Below are positions 1 to 8,809 of a stretch of DNA of 64,000 nt, in pieces (positions within the stretch are counted from its first letter, which is position 1; each line of letters opens with the position of its first letter). The notes beneath the pieces are model-generated. The model searched no databases. It was not told the DNA's origin and saw nothing but the letters and a program-made list of their open reading frames with translations. The translations under genes were made by a program, and so were the position numbers. The stretch covers positions 1 to 64,000 of the forward strand of contig JAKAZQ010000002.1 in NCBI GenBank assembly GCA_021815805.1, read 5' to 3'. Source of the DNA: Pseudomonadota bacterium (GTDB taxonomy: Bacteria; Pseudomonadota; Gammaproteobacteria; Burkholderiales; Burkholderiaceae_C).

Positions 1-468
1 GTCGTGTCGGTGGTCCCCGAAACCGTGATCGGGTCTTCGGAGGTGACGACGTTGATCGAATACGACGTCCCGGCGATCGGATTGGTGACCCCTGGAATCG
101 TGATCGAAGCCGCCACGCCCGCGCCGCGACCTGCGCCGGCGCAGCCGCGTGCGCCGATCGTGCAGCGCGCCGTGCCGCCCGCGCACGTGCAGCAGGCGCC
201 GAGCGCCCCGGCGCGTGCCGTGGCGCAGGCGCCCGCCACGGCGCGCTATGTCGTGCAGGCCGGAGCCTACGCCGACGCCCACTCGGCGCAGCAGGTGCGG
301 CGGCGCATCGACGCTGCCGGGTTGCACGCCTACACCCAGGTCATCGATACCCGTGCCGGCAAGCGCATCCGCGTGCGCGTCGGGCCTTTCGCATCGCGCA
401 GCCAGGCCGAACAGGTGCTCAAGCGCATTCGGGCGCTCGGCGTCAACGCCGCCGTGCTGGATCTGTGA
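1..468 (+). CDS. SPOR-domain protein, C-terminal part (cut by window edge)
   Basis: The frame is open to the left edge, so this is the 3' part of a longer gene. The visible 155 codons hold an Ala/Pro-rich linker followed by a SPOR domain of about 75 residues (begins RYVVQAGAYAD, then RIRVRVGPFASRSQAEQ). SPOR domains bind denuded septal peptidoglycan, and the DedD-like proteins that carry them are inner-membrane cell-division proteins; the membrane anchor would lie outside the window. The stop overlaps the GTG start of the cvpA-like gene by 4 bp, so the two are translationally coupled. In Burkholderiales this gene usually sits between folC and cvpA. The domain is clear; the precise family name is inferred. 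Confidence 0.85.
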   Translation, partial: VVSVVPETVIGSSEVTTLIEYDVPAIGLVTPGIVIEAATPAPRPAPAQPRAPIVQRAVPPAHVQQAPSAPARAVAQAPATARYVVQAGAYADAHSAQQVRRRIDAAGLHAYTQVIDTRAGKRIRVRVGPFASRSQAEQVLKRIRALGVNAAVLDL

Positions 469-968
469 ACATCCTCGACTGGCTGCTGCTCGCCGGACTG
501 CTGCTGTCGGCCCTCGTCGGGCTGTTGCGTGGGGCCGCCTACGAGATCATCGCGGTCGGCGGCTGGGTCGCCGCGTTCGTGCTGGCGCGCCTGTACGCGA
601 GCTGGCTGGGCGCGCACCTGCTGGGCATGGTCGCGCAGCCGGCGTTGCGCGCCGCGCTGGCCTGGGTCGCCTGTTTCCTGCTCGTGCTGCTGGGCGCCGG
701 GGTGCTGGCCACGCTGGCCCGGCTGGTGCTTCGCTCGACCGGCCTGGGCATGCTCGATCGCAGCCTCGGGGCCGTGTTCGGGCTGCTGCGCGGCGCGCTC
801 GTGGTCGTGCTGCTGGCGCTTGTCGCCGGGTACACGAGCCTGCCGTCCAGCGTGGTCTGGAAGACGTCCCTGTTGGCGCCGCTGGCTTCGCTTGCCGCCG
901 CGCGTGTCGCGCCGATGCTGCCGCTGCGGGATGTTCCCGCCGACGCCAGGCTGGCGCTGCCGCGGTGA
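465..968 (+). CDS. cvpA: CvpA family inner-membrane protein
   Basis: A 167-residue, very hydrophobic protein with about four predicted membrane helices and the family opening NILDWLLLAGLLLSALVGLLR-like pattern near residues 2-22, followed by a conserved Arg-Gly. CvpA was named for colicin V production and has been linked to envelope homeostasis; its biochemical activity is not settled. The start is GTG, overlapping the upstream SPOR gene by 4 bp. It precedes purF by 56 bp, the same cvpA-purF pairing seen in many proteobacteria, which suggests co-transcription with purine synthesis. Confidence 0.9.
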   Translation: MNILDWLLLAGLLLSALVGLLRGAAYEIIAVGGWVAAFVLARLYASWLGAHLLGMVAQPALRAALAWVACFLLVLLGAGVLATLARLVLRSTGLGMLDRSLGAVFGLLRGALVVVLLALVAGYTSLPSSVVWKTSLLAPLASLAAARVAPMLPLRDVPADARLALPR

Positions 969-1024
969 GCCCGCAGCCCGGCTGTCCGCTGTTCTGATCC
1001 GCTTGTCCCTGGAGTATTCGAATC

Positions 1025-2524
1025 ATGTGTGGAGTCGTCGGCGTGGTCTCGGGGCAACCCGTGAATCAAATGATTTACGACGCGCTGCTGTTGCTGCAGC
1101 ACCGTGGCCAGGACGCCGCGGGCATCGTCACCGGGCAGGGCGGAAAGCTCTACATGCAGAAGGCGCGCGGAATGGTGCGCGACGTGTTTCGCACCCGCAA
1201 CATGCGCGCGCTGCCGGGCGACTACGGCCTCGGCCAGGTGCGCTACCCGACGGCGGGCAGCGCCGACAGCGAGGAAGAGGCGCAGCCCTTCTACGTCAAC
1301 GCGCCGTTCGGCCTGGCGCTGGCGCACAACGGCAACCTGACCAACACCGAGGAGCTGCGCAGCGAACTCAGCGGCGCGGATCATCGCCACATCAACACCG
1401 GCTCCGACTCCGAGGTGCTGCTCAACGTGCTGGCCCGCGAACTCGACCTGGCGTCGGACGGCCTGCCGCTGAAGCCCGAGGATCTGTTCCGCGCGGTGCG
1501 CGGCGTGCATCGCCGCGTGCGCGGCTCGTACGCCGTGGTGGTGCTGATCGCCGGACACGGGCTGCTCGCCTTTCGCGACCCCTTCGGCATCCGCCCGCTG
1601 TGCATCGGCAGCAGCGACGTCGACGGCGTGATGGTGGCCAGCGAATCGGTGGCGCTGGAGGGCAACGGCTTTCGCCTGCTGCGCGACATCGCCCCCGGCG
1701 AGGCGGTGTTCGTCGACCTCGCGGGCAAGCTGCGGTTCGAGCAGTGCGCCGAGGCGCCGCGCCTGAATCCGTGCATATTCGAGTTCGTGTACCTGGCGCG
1801 CCCCGACTCCGTGCTCGACGGCATCTCGGTCTACCAGGCGCGTCTGAACATGGGCGAGACGCTGGCGCAGCGCGTGATCTCGGTGATGCCTCCGAGCGAG
1901 ATCGACGTCGTCATTCCGGTGCCCGAGTCGAGCCGTCCCTCCGCGATGCAATTGGCGTGGAAACTCGGCCGCCCCTACCGCGAGGGCTTCGTGAAGAACC
2001 GCTATGTCGGGCGCACCTTCATCATGCCGGGGCAGGCCGTGCGCAAGCGCTCGGTGCGGCAGAAGCTCAACGCCATCGGCCAGGAGTTCGAGGGCCGCAA
2101 CGTGCTGCTCGTGGATGACTCCATCGTGCGTGGCACGACCTCGCGCGAGATCGTGCAGATGGCCCGCGAGGCGGGCGCGCGCAAGGTGTTCCTGGCCTCG
2201 GCGGCACCGCCCGTGCGCTACCCCAACGTGTACGGCATCGACATGCCCACCGCGGCCGAACTGGTCGCGCACGGGCGCGACGTCGAGGAGGTGCGCGCCA
2301 TCATCGGGGCCGACGCGCTGATCTACCAGGACCTGGAAGCGATGAAGCGCGCGGTTCGGCGCGTGCGCGAGGACATCGACACCTTCGAGGCCTCCTGTTT
2401 CGACGGTTGCTACGTCACCGGCGACGTCGACGCCGCGTTGCGCGGCGCGCGCGGCGCCGGCGCCACGCTCGGCGGCGGCATGTTGTCGCTGCAGGGCCAG
2501 ACCCGCGAGGAGGCGCAGTCATGA
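1025..2524 (+). CDS. purF: Amidophosphoribosyltransferase
   Basis: First committed step of purine synthesis: PRPP plus glutamine gives 5-phosphoribosylamine. The 499-residue length is normal for the family. The protein starts MCGVVGVV, placing the catalytic nucleophile Cys at residue 2 after Met removal. The N-terminal half is the class II glutamine amidotransferase domain ([19 protein letters not shown] motifs). The C-terminal half is the phosphoribosyltransferase domain with the PRPP loop [14 protein letters not shown]. Its stop overlaps the metZ start in an ATGA arrangement, indicating translational coupling of purine and methionine genes, a common Burkholderiales order. Confidence 0.98.
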   Translation: MCGVVGVVSGQPVNQMIYDALLLLQHRGQDAAGIVTGQGGKLYMQKARGMVRDVFRTRNMRALPGDYGLGQVRYPTAGSADSEEEAQPFYVNAPFGLALAHNGNLTNTEELRSELSGADHRHINTGSDSEVLLNVLARELDLASDGLPLKPEDLFRAVRGVHRRVRGSYAVVVLIAGHGLLAFRDPFGIRPLCIGSSDVDGVMVASESVALEGNGFRLLRDIAPGEAVFVDLAGKLRFEQCAEAPRLNPCIFEFVYLARPDSVLDGISVYQARLNMGETLAQRVISVMPPSEIDVVIPVPESSRPSAMQLAWKLGRPYREGFVKNRYVGRTFIMPGQAVRKRSVRQKLNAIGQEFEGRNVLLVDDSIVRGTTSREIVQMAREAGARKVFLASAAPPVRYPNVYGIDMPTAAELVAHGRDVEEVRAIIGADALIYQDLEAMKRAVRRVREDIDTFEASCFDGCYVTGDVDAALRGARGAGATLGGGMLSLQGQTREEAQS

Positions 2525-3777
2525 GCGCATCACGCGCAGCCCCCGACGCGGCGCGCCCGACCGATGCCGGCGCGCCCGATGCGTCGTGGCATCCCGACAC
2601 GATCGCCGTGCGCAGCGCGGTGCCGCGCACCGCCTATGGCGAGCACAGCGATGCGCTGTTCCTGACCAGCAGCTTCGTGCAGCAGGACGCGCAAAGTGCG
2701 GCGGCGCGCTTCGCCGGCGACGAGGACGGCTTCATCTACTCGCGTTTTTCCAATCCGACCGTGGCCTCCATGGAGCAGCGCCTGGCCGCGCTCGAGGGCA
2801 TGGAGTGCGCGCTGGCCACGGCCAGCGGCATGGGCGCCATCACGCTGCTCATGCTCGGCCTGCTGCGCAGCGGCGATCATGTCGTGTGCTCGCGCTCGGT
2901 CTTCGGCGCCACGCTCAAGCTGGTGGGCGAGGTCTTTGGCAAGTTCGGCGTGGAGACCAGCTTCGTGTCGCAGACCGACCTGTCCGAATGGAAGGCCGCG
3001 CTGCGTCCCGGGCGCACCCGTCTGCTGTTCGCGGAGACGCCGAGCAATCCGCTGGCGGAGGTCTGCGACATCGCCGCGCTGGCCGCGCTGGCGCACGACT
3101 GCGATGCGCTGCTGGTCGTGGACAACTGCTTCTGCTCCCCGGCACTGCAGCGCCCGGCCGAGTTCGGGGCCGATCTGGTGATGCACTCGGGCACCAAGTT
3201 TCTCGACGGCCAGGGCCGCACCCTGGCGGGCGCGCTGTGCGGTGCGCGCGAACTCCTCGAGCAGCGCCTGCTGCCGGTGCAGCGCAGCGCCGGCATCAGC
3301 CTGTCGCCGTTCAACGCCTGGGTGGTTCTGAAGGGCCTGGAGACCCTGGGCGTGCGCATGCAGGCGCAAAGCCAGCGTGCGCTCGAACTGGCGCGCTGGC
3401 TGCAGCAGCAGCCGGCGGTGGCGCGCGTGCATTACCCGGGCTTGCCGGAGCATCCGCAGCATGCGCTGGCGATGAAGCAGCAGTCCGGACAGGGCGGTGC
3501 GGTGTTGTCGTTCGAAGTCGCCGCGGCCAGCCCGCAGCAGGCCCGCGAGCGCGCGTTCGCGCTCATCGACGCCACCCGGCTGTGTTCCATCACGGCCAAC
3601 TTCGGCGATACCCGGACCACCATCACGCACCCGGCGAGCACCTCGCATGGGCGCCTGAGCGATGCGCAGCGGGCCGCCGCGGGGATCGGCCAGGGGCTGA
3701 TCCGCATCGGCGTCGGTCTGGAGCATCCCGCCGATCTGCAGGCCGACCTCGCGCGCGGCCTGAGCCCGAGGGCCTGA
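2521..3777 (+). CDS. metZ: O-succinylhomoserine sulfhydrylase
   Basis: PLP-dependent Cys/Met-metabolism enzyme of 418 residues, predicted to make homocysteine directly from O-succinylhomoserine and sulfide. It shows the fold-type I signature around the Schiff-base lysine ([12 protein letters not shown]) and the family motifs [11 protein letters not shown] and ETPSNPL. The start at 2521 is chosen because ATG overlaps the purF stop (ATGA); upstream codons in the same frame belong to a purF shadow. Direct sulfhydrylation is typical of betaproteobacteria. Distinction from cystathionine gamma-synthase or MetY rests on overall resemblance and on the conserved purF-metZ pairing. Confidence 0.93.
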   Translation: MSASRAAPDAARPTDAGAPDASWHPDTIAVRSAVPRTAYGEHSDALFLTSSFVQQDAQSAAARFAGDEDGFIYSRFSNPTVASMEQRLAALEGMECALATASGMGAITLLMLGLLRSGDHVVCSRSVFGATLKLVGEVFGKFGVETSFVSQTDLSEWKAALRPGRTRLLFAETPSNPLAEVCDIAALAALAHDCDALLVVDNCFCSPALQRPAEFGADLVMHSGTKFLDGQGRTLAGALCGARELLEQRLLPVQRSAGISLSPFNAWVVLKGLETLGVRMQAQSQRALELARWLQQQPAVARVHYPGLPEHPQHALAMKQQSGQGGAVLSFEVAAASPQQARERAFALIDATRLCSITANFGDTRTTITHPASTSHGRLSDAQRAAAGIGQGLIRIGVGLEHPADLQADLARGLSPRA

Positions 3778-3833
3778 GCCCTTTCGACGATCCCGCCTTC
3801 CGCGCCGTGCGCCGTGCACGGCCACTGCCTGCC

Positions 3834-5237
3834 ATGACGTCCCACACCGTCCGTACCCGTTTCGCCCCCAGCCCGACCGGCTTCATCCATCTCGGCAACA
3901 TCCGCTCGGCGCTGTACCCATGGGCTTTCGCGCGCCACCACGGCGGGCAGTTCATCCTGCGCATCGAGGACACCGACACCGAACGCTCGACCCAGGCCGC
4001 GGTCGACGTGATTCTCGAGTCCATGCGCTGGATGGGCCTGGAGTACGACGAAGGCCCGATCTACCAGATGCAGCGCATGCAGCGGTACCGCGAAGTGCTG
4101 CGTCAGTTGCTCGACGCCGGGCATGCCTATCCCTGCTACATGAGCACGGCCGAGCTCGACGCCCTGCGCGAGCGCCAGATGGCGGCGGGACACAAGCCGC
4201 GCTACGACGGAACCTGGCGCCCCGAGCCCGGCAAGGCCCTGCCGCCGGTGCCGCATGGCGTGCAGCCGGTGCTGCGTTTTCGCACCCCGACGCATGGCCA
4301 CGTCAGCTGGAACGACCAGGTCAAGGGCCTGGTCAGCGTGGACAACGCGGAACTCGACGATCTCGTGATCGCCCGCCCCGACGGCACGCCCACCTACAAC
4401 TTCTGCGTGGTCGTGGACGATCTCGACATGGCCATCACCCACGTGATCCGCGGCGACGACCATGTCAACAACACGCCGCGGCAGATTCACATCTTCCGCG
4501 CCCTCGGCGGCGAACCCCCGGTGTACGCGCACCTGCCGACGGTGCTCAACGAGCAGGGCGAAAAGCTGTCCAAGCGCAATGGCGCGAAGAGCGTGCTCGA
4601 TTACCGCGACGAAGGCTACCTGGCGGAGGCCATGGTGAACTATCTCGCGCGCCTGGGCTGGTCGCACGGCGACGACGAGGTGTTCAGCCGCGAGCAGTTC
4701 GTGCGCTGGTTCGATCTCGACCATCTCGGACGTTCGGCGGCCCAGTTCGACGCCGACAAGCTCAAGTGGCTGAATGCCCAGTACCTGCGGGCGCTGGAAC
4801 CGCAGCGACTGGGCGAGCTCGTGCGTCCGTTTGTCGAGCGCGCAGGCTTGCGCATCCAGGGGGTCGATCTGCAAGCCGCCGCGTTGCTGCTGCGCGAGCG
4901 CGCATCGACCCTGCTCGAAATATCGGAGTTGTGCGCGATGTTCTACGCGCAGCCGCAGCCGGACCCGCAGTTGCTCGGCCCTTTGCTCACGCCGGCGGTG
5001 CGCGCGGCGCTCGACACGCTGGGCGCGCGCTTGCAGGCGCTCGCATCCTGGGATGCGGTGTCGATCGGCGCGGCCATCAAGGAGGTGCTGGCGGAGCATC
5101 GGCTGAAGATGCCCCAGCTCGCCATGCCGCTGCGGCATCTGGTCACGGGCCGGGCGCAGACCCCCTCGGTGGACGCCGTGCTGGCCTTGTTCGCGCGCGA
5201 CACCGTGCTGGCGCGCATGCGTGCCGTGCTGCCCTGA
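3834..5237 (+). CDS. gltX: Glutamyl-tRNA synthetase
   Basis: Charges tRNA-Glu. It has 467 residues, the usual length for class I GluRS. The N-terminal Rossmann domain carries the HIGH-type motif ([10 protein letters not shown]) and the KMSKS-type motif is EKLSKRNG; the C-terminal part is the helical anticodon-binding region. The start at the ATG giving [16 protein letters not shown] fits the family exactly; the open frame upstream overlaps metZ and is not coding. A perfect 9-bp hairpin follows the stop. Confidence 0.97.
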   Translation: MTSHTVRTRFAPSPTGFIHLGNIRSALYPWAFARHHGGQFILRIEDTDTERSTQAAVDVILESMRWMGLEYDEGPIYQMQRMQRYREVLRQLLDAGHAYPCYMSTAELDALRERQMAAGHKPRYDGTWRPEPGKALPPVPHGVQPVLRFRTPTHGHVSWNDQVKGLVSVDNAELDDLVIARPDGTPTYNFCVVVDDLDMAITHVIRGDDHVNNTPRQIHIFRALGGEPPVYAHLPTVLNEQGEKLSKRNGAKSVLDYRDEGYLAEAMVNYLARLGWSHGDDEVFSREQFVRWFDLDHLGRSAAQFDADKLKWLNAQYLRALEPQRLGELVRPFVERAGLRIQGVDLQAAALLLRERASTLLEISELCAMFYAQPQPDPQLLGPLLTPAVRAALDTLGARLQALASWDAVSIGAAIKEVLAEHRLKMPQLAMPLRHLVTGRAQTPSVDAVLALFARDTVLARMRAVLP

Positions 5238-5240
5238 CGG

Positions 5241-5260
5241 GGTGGTCGGCACCGACCACC
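5241..5260. terminator. Hairpin just after gltX
   Basis: Perfect inverted repeat GGTGGTCGG-CA-CCGACCACC beginning three bases after the gltX stop codon. There is no T-run after it, so it may be a 3'-end stabilising or Rho-associated hairpin rather than a classical intrinsic terminator. Confidence 0.5.
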
Positions 5261-5468
5261 TGTGGCGCTGATGCGACGTTCCGGGTTACAATTGTCGGGT
5301 GCACTCGAGGGAATGCCAAGGAATGCCGAACCGGGGAGACCCGCCTCGGGGTTCCGGGGATCCGATGCCGACACGAGCCCTGCTGGCTAGGAGCATGCCG
5401 GCGGCGCTGGCAGCACCGCATGGGTGCGGCGCATGCCGGCGCATGCCAGCGCATTCGGTCGCGGGCGG

Positions 5469-5545
5469 GTGGCGCAAGGGTGGTTGAAAGGTGGCTGAAC
5501 CGTGGCTGAACCGTGGCTGAATCGTGGTGAGTCCGTGGTTGAACG
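5469..5545. repeat. Seven tandem 11-bp repeats (GTGGCTGAACC-like)
   Basis: Seven consecutive 11-bp units, each starting GTGG: GTGGCGCAAGG, GTGGTTGAAAG, GTGGCTGAACC, GTGGCTGAACC, GTGGCTGAATC, GTGGTGAGTCC, GTGGTTGAACG. The period is close to one DNA helical turn, so all units face the same side of the helix. The array lies in the roughly 590-bp stretch (5238-5828) between gltX and the next small gene; otherwise that stretch holds only a TACAAT box at 5287-5292 and some GC-rich dyads. I found no supported gene in it. Confidence 0.85.
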
Positions 5546-5867
5546 GCGTCGACGGGCAAGCCGAATGTTCCCAGCGAGGTTTTCGCGGGGTGTTCGGTGC
5601 TCCGAGGCGGCCCAGTGTACCTTGACGCCCCGGCTTGTCCATACCGCACGACGGAGATGGGCATTGCCGGATGCCGCAGCGCTTCGCGAGGCGCCCGCTC
5701 CTGTCGCGCAGGCAGGACGGTCGTGTCCGGAATCGGATGGCGCATTGGCGCGGGTGCTGGCGGGTTCGCGCATCGTGTGGCGCGGGTGCGGGCCGGAATG
5801 TTTTGCAGCTATTGAAAAAGGGCGAGCCGTGGCGAAAACGACGACTACTACGCGCAAATCCGGGGAA

Positions 5868-6092
5868 ATGGACACCGACACGGTGGCTACCAAGACCCAG
5901 GCGTCCAAGCAGCCCAACCCCTGGGATCTGATGATGGAAAACGCCGCCGAGGTCGCTTCGACCTTCCGCAAGCGCCCGCAGGTCAAGGTGTCCTCGCCGT
6001 GGCGCGAGGGCTTCGGTCGCCCGCTGTCGCAGCGCTCGCGCGAAATCTACGAGCACATCACCGCGAACAAGACGCGCCTGAAGCAGAAGTGA
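5868..6092 (+). CDS. Small basic protein of unknown function
   Basis: A 74-residue protein starting [11 protein letters not shown] and ending [11 protein letters not shown], with a central [20 protein letters not shown] stretch and a basic tail. I do not recognise the family. The high third-position GC and a coherent mixed composition, together with its tight convergent end 1 bp from pyrD, argue that it is coding. A GTG at 5829, preceded by an AAGGG box at good spacing, would add 13 residues (VAKTTTTTRKSGE); the ATG was preferred but the choice is open. Its leader region contains the 11-bp repeat array about 320 bp upstream. It has no signal peptide or membrane segment. Confidence 0.6.
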   Translation: MDTDTVATKTQASKQPNPWDLMMENAAEVASTFRKRPQVKVSSPWREGFGRPLSQRSREIYEHITANKTRLKQK

Positions 6093-6093
6093 T

Positions 6094-7134
6094 TCACGCC
6101 GCCCGGCGCTGGCTGGCAGCCAGCGCCTGGGCGCACTCGCGAACCAGCCGCGGCCCCTGGTAGATCAGTCCGGTGTAGAGCTGCACCAGGTCGGCGCCGC
6201 AGCGCTGCTTTTCCAGCGCATCGCGTGCATCCATGATGCCGCCGACACCGATGATCGGGTAGGACGCCCCGAGGTGCCCGCGCAGCAGCGAGATCACGCC
6301 GTTCGCGCGCTCGCGCAGCGGCGCGCCGCTGAGGCCGCCGGCCTGCTCGGCGTGCGCCAGTCCCTCGACGCCCTCGCGCGACACCGTGGTGTTGGTGGCG
6401 ATCACCCCGTCCATGCCGTGGCGCACCAGCGCGTCGGCCAGTGCGTGCACCTGGGCGGGTTGCAGGTCGGGGGCGACCTTGAGCAGCATGGGCACGCGTC
6501 GACCCTGGTCCTGCACCAGGCGCTCGCGCTCCACGGCGAGCCCGCCGAGCAGTGTCTCGAGCGCATCATCGCCTTGCAGCCTGCGCAACCCGGCGGTGTT
6601 CGGCGACGACACGTTGACCGTGATGTAGTCGGCGTGCGCGTGCACCGCGCGCAGGCAGCTGGCGTAGTCGTCCAGCGCCGATTCGATCGGGGTGCTCGCG
6701 TTCTTGCCGATGTTCAGGCCGAGCGGAACCTCGCGCCGGCTGCGCCGCACATTGCGCAGGAAGGCGTCGAGTCCTTCGTTGTTGAACCCCATGCGGTTGA
6801 CCAGCGCCTGCGCCGACGTGAGCCGGAACAGTCGCGGCCGCGGGTTGCCGACCTGCGGGCGCGGCGTGACGGTGCCGATTTCGACGAATCCGAAGCCCAG
6901 CGCGGCCAGCGCGTCGATCGCCTCGCCGTGCTTGTCGAGTCCGGCGGCGAGTCCCACGCGATTCGGGAACTCCAGGCCCATCAGGCGCACCGGATCGATC
7001 ACCCGCGGTTCGGCCAGCAGCAGGCTCAGCCCGCATTGGTGCATGCCGCGCAGGGCGCGCAGGCTGAGGTCGTGGGCGACCTCGGGATCCAGCCGGAACA
7101 GCAACGGGCGGATGAACGCGTACGGCAGGGGCAT
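6094..7134 (-). CDS. pyrD: Dihydroorotate dehydrogenase (quinone), class 2
   Basis: Oxidises dihydroorotate to orotate in pyrimidine synthesis, passing electrons to ubiquinone at the inner membrane. The 346-residue size and the N-terminal amphipathic segment ([22 protein letters not shown]) are those of membrane-associated class 2 enzymes. Visible motifs include NRMGFNNEG, the catalytic-serine loop NVSSPNT and the C-terminal FMN-binding IIGVGGIMD. The start is the ATG giving MPLPYAF; an upstream open frame overlaps rpiA on the other strand and is not coding. It ends 1 bp from the convergent small gene and is divergent from rpiA with an 87-bp shared control region. Confidence 0.97.
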   Translation of the reverse strand: MPLPYAFIRPLLFRLDPEVAHDLSLRALRGMHQCGLSLLLAEPRVIDPVRLMGLEFPNRVGLAAGLDKHGEAIDALAALGFGFVEIGTVTPRPQVGNPRPRLFRLTSAQALVNRMGFNNEGLDAFLRNVRRSRREVPLGLNIGKNASTPIESALDDYASCLRAVHAHADYITVNVSSPNTAGLRRLQGDDALETLLGGLAVERERLVQDQGRRVPMLLKVAPDLQPAQVHALADALVRHGMDGVIATNTTVSREGVEGLAHAEQAGGLSGAPLRERANGVISLLRGHLGASYPIIGVGGIMDARDALEKQRCGADLVQLYTGLIYQGPRLVRECAQALAASQRRAA

Positions 7135-7221
7135 GAATGTCGGAGTGCGTCGGCCAATGGCGATAATACGGCCTTTGCGCGCCGCGCCCCCGCGGCAGCG
7201 ACCTCGCAACGGCAGGTATCC

Positions 7222-7884
7222 ATGACCCAGGACGAACTCAAGAAGGCGGTGGCGCAGGCGGCCTTGCGCCACGTGGTCCCCGACGCGGTGATCGGCGTCG
7301 GCACCGGCTCGACCGTCGACTTTTTCATCGACGCGCTGGCCGGCATGCGCGAGCGCGTGCGAGCCGCCGTGTCGAGTTCGGAGCGCAGCACGGCACGCCT
7401 GCGCGCGCACGGCATCGAGGTGCTCGACCTGAATCAGGTCGAGCACCTGCCGGTGTACATCGACGGCGCCGACGAGATCGACCCCGGCGGCGCGATGATC
7501 AAGGGCGGCGGCGGCGCGCTGACCCGCGAGAAGATCCTCGCCGAGGCCGCCGCGCGGTTCGTGTGCATCGTCGATGCGAGCAAGCTGGTCGCGCTGCTGG
7601 GCGCGTTCCCGCTGCCGGTCGAGGTGGTGCCGATGGCGCGTGAACTGGTGCGCCGGCGCCTGCGCGAACTGGGCGGCGATGCCCGGCTGCGCGAGGGTTT
7701 CGTGACGGACAACGGCAACCAGATCCTGGACGTGCACGGCCTGCGCATCGAGCATCCGGCGGAACTCGAACACCGCCTCAACCAGGTTCCAGGGGTGGTC
7801 ACGGTGGGACTGTTCGCGCGCCGTGGCGCCGACGTCGCCTTGATCGGCGGCGCCGACGGCGTCACCCAGCGCGATTTCGACTGA
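7222..7884 (+). CDS. rpiA: Ribose-5-phosphate isomerase A
   Basis: Interconverts ribose 5-phosphate and ribulose 5-phosphate in the pentose phosphate pathway. The 220-residue protein shows the RpiA signatures [12 protein letters not shown] (phosphate loop), YIDGADEID (catalytic acid) and [13 protein letters not shown]. The start is the ATG of [11 protein letters not shown], giving family-standard length; upstream in-frame codons overlap pyrD and are rejected. It is followed 35 bp downstream by the inverted-repeat element. Confidence 0.97.
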   Translation: MTQDELKKAVAQAALRHVVPDAVIGVGTGSTVDFFIDALAGMRERVRAAVSSSERSTARLRAHGIEVLDLNQVEHLPVYIDGADEIDPGGAMIKGGGGALTREKILAEAAARFVCIVDASKLVALLGAFPLPVEVVPMARELVRRRLRELGGDARLREGFVTDNGNQILDVHGLRIEHPAELEHRLNQVPGVVTVGLFARRGADVALIGGADGVTQRDFD

Positions 7885-7918
7885 CTCTGCCGTCGCCGCG
7901 CCGCAGACCAACAGCCTG

Positions 7919-8139
7919 CTAGTGTCCTGTCCCGTAAATACCTGTCATTTCGCTGGGCCGTATCGGGGCGCAGGCAAGGCGCGGGCGCGGGTCCAGGCTG
8001 GGTGCCTGGCCCCGTGGCCGCAACGCAGCATGCGCCCCGATACGGCCCAGCCCGAAGGGTTCGGCGCCTGCGGGCGGCCGGCGATCGCTCCCGCAGGCAC
8101 ACGAACGAAATGCCAGGTATTTACGGGACAGGACACTAG
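7919..8139. mobile_element. 221-bp inverted-repeat (MITE-like) element
   Basis: The ends are a perfect 26-bp inverted repeat (CTAGTGTCCTGTCCCGTAAA...) that extends to 34 bp with one mismatch (7919-7952 and 8106-8139). Nested inside is a second perfect 21-bp inverted repeat (7952-7972 and 8031-8051, beginning GCTGGGCCGTATCGG). There is no transposase. CTAG is present at both outer edges, which could be a 4-bp target duplication or simply part of the repeat. A 51-bp copy of the right arm recurs at 62158-62208. Two mirror-image open frames here, both starting MSCPVNT, are products of the repeat and not genes. The element's edge supplies the TAG stop of the next gene. Confidence 0.8.
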
Positions 8140-8771
8140 AACTTGAAGCCCGGAGGCGCGTTCGGATCCGGCGGCGCCTGCACCGGCGGCTGCGTTGCGG
8201 CGGCCGCCGGGGTCTGCCCGCGCAGCGGCGCGGCAGGGTTCGGCGCCAGCGGTCGCGGGATCGCGAAGCGGTAGCCCGGCGGCAGTTCCGACCTGCGCGG
8301 GTAGCCGGCGGCGTTCAGCGCCTGCGACCAGGCCGCGGCGCTGAACCCCGGCGCCAGGTCGACGCCGGCCACGCGCAGCAGCGGCAGGCGCATGCCCGGC
8401 TCGATGGCGCGGAACGCCCGCACATCACGCGGGGACAGGATGGTCCTGGCCGCATACGGAATGCCGCGATGGCGCAGGAAGCTTATGCCGTCGTCGCAGG
8501 CCTTGCAGTCGGGGCTGGTGTAGATCAGCACCGGGGCCTGGCGCTGCAACTGGCGCAGGTGCGCGGGCAGTCGGCCCGTGGCCTGCGGCGGTGTCGCGGA
8601 AACCCCCGGCAGCCGGCTTGCCTGCCCGCCCGACGGCGGGATGTCGGTGAAGGTGACGCTGCCATCCGGTCCGACCACCTTGTACACCGCCCAGGCCGGC
8701 ACGGTGGACGCCAGGCCCATCGCGAGCCCGACAAGGATCTGCGGTGCCAAGCGCATGGCGAGTTGCTTCAC
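8136..8771 (-). CDS. Secreted DUF4124 / glutaredoxin-like protein
   Basis: 211 residues with a signal peptide (about residues 1-28, ending PAWA). Then comes a DUF4124-type segment, VYKVVGPDGSVTFTDIPP, and a thioredoxin-fold domain with an active-site-like SPDCKACDDGISFLR, i.e. C-x-x-C, at about residues 87-90. A Pro/Ala-rich tail ends GFKF. It may be a periplasmic thiol/disulfide protein; the substrate is unknown. The start is GTG at 8771, supported by AGGAG seven bases upstream; ATG at 8756 is the alternative. The TAG stop lies inside the terminal repeat of the neighbouring inverted-repeat element. Confidence 0.85.
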   Translation of the reverse strand: MKQLAMRLAPQILVGLAMGLASTVPAWAVYKVVGPDGSVTFTDIPPSGGQASRLPGVSATPPQATGRLPAHLRQLQRQAPVLIYTSPDCKACDDGISFLRHRGIPYAARTILSPRDVRAFRAIEPGMRLPLLRVAGVDLAPGFSAAAWSQALNAAGYPRRSELPPGYRFAIPRPLAPNPAAPLRGQTPAAAATQPPVQAPPDPNAPPGFKF

Positions 8772-8809
8772 GGTTCGCTCCTGGTTGCGTGCGGTCGCCG
8801 GCTCGCGGG

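Noticed and set aside
5469-5545. Iteron-type replication origin
   Set aside because: The 11-bp repeats are iteron-like, but there is no rep gene, DnaA box cluster or AT-rich unwinding region beside them.
5238-5828. Structured small RNA driven by the TACAAT box at 5287
   Set aside because: I found neither a matching -35 box, a convincing fold, nor a terminator; not enough to call an RNA gene.
5502-6092. 196-residue reading of the small gene starting inside the repeat array
   Set aside because: The first 120 residues are Arg/Ala-rich and translate the 11-bp repeats; the credible start is 5829 or 5868.
7922-8146. Two short open frames on opposite strands, both starting MSCPVNT
   Set aside because: They are the two arms of one inverted repeat read outward-in, not genes.
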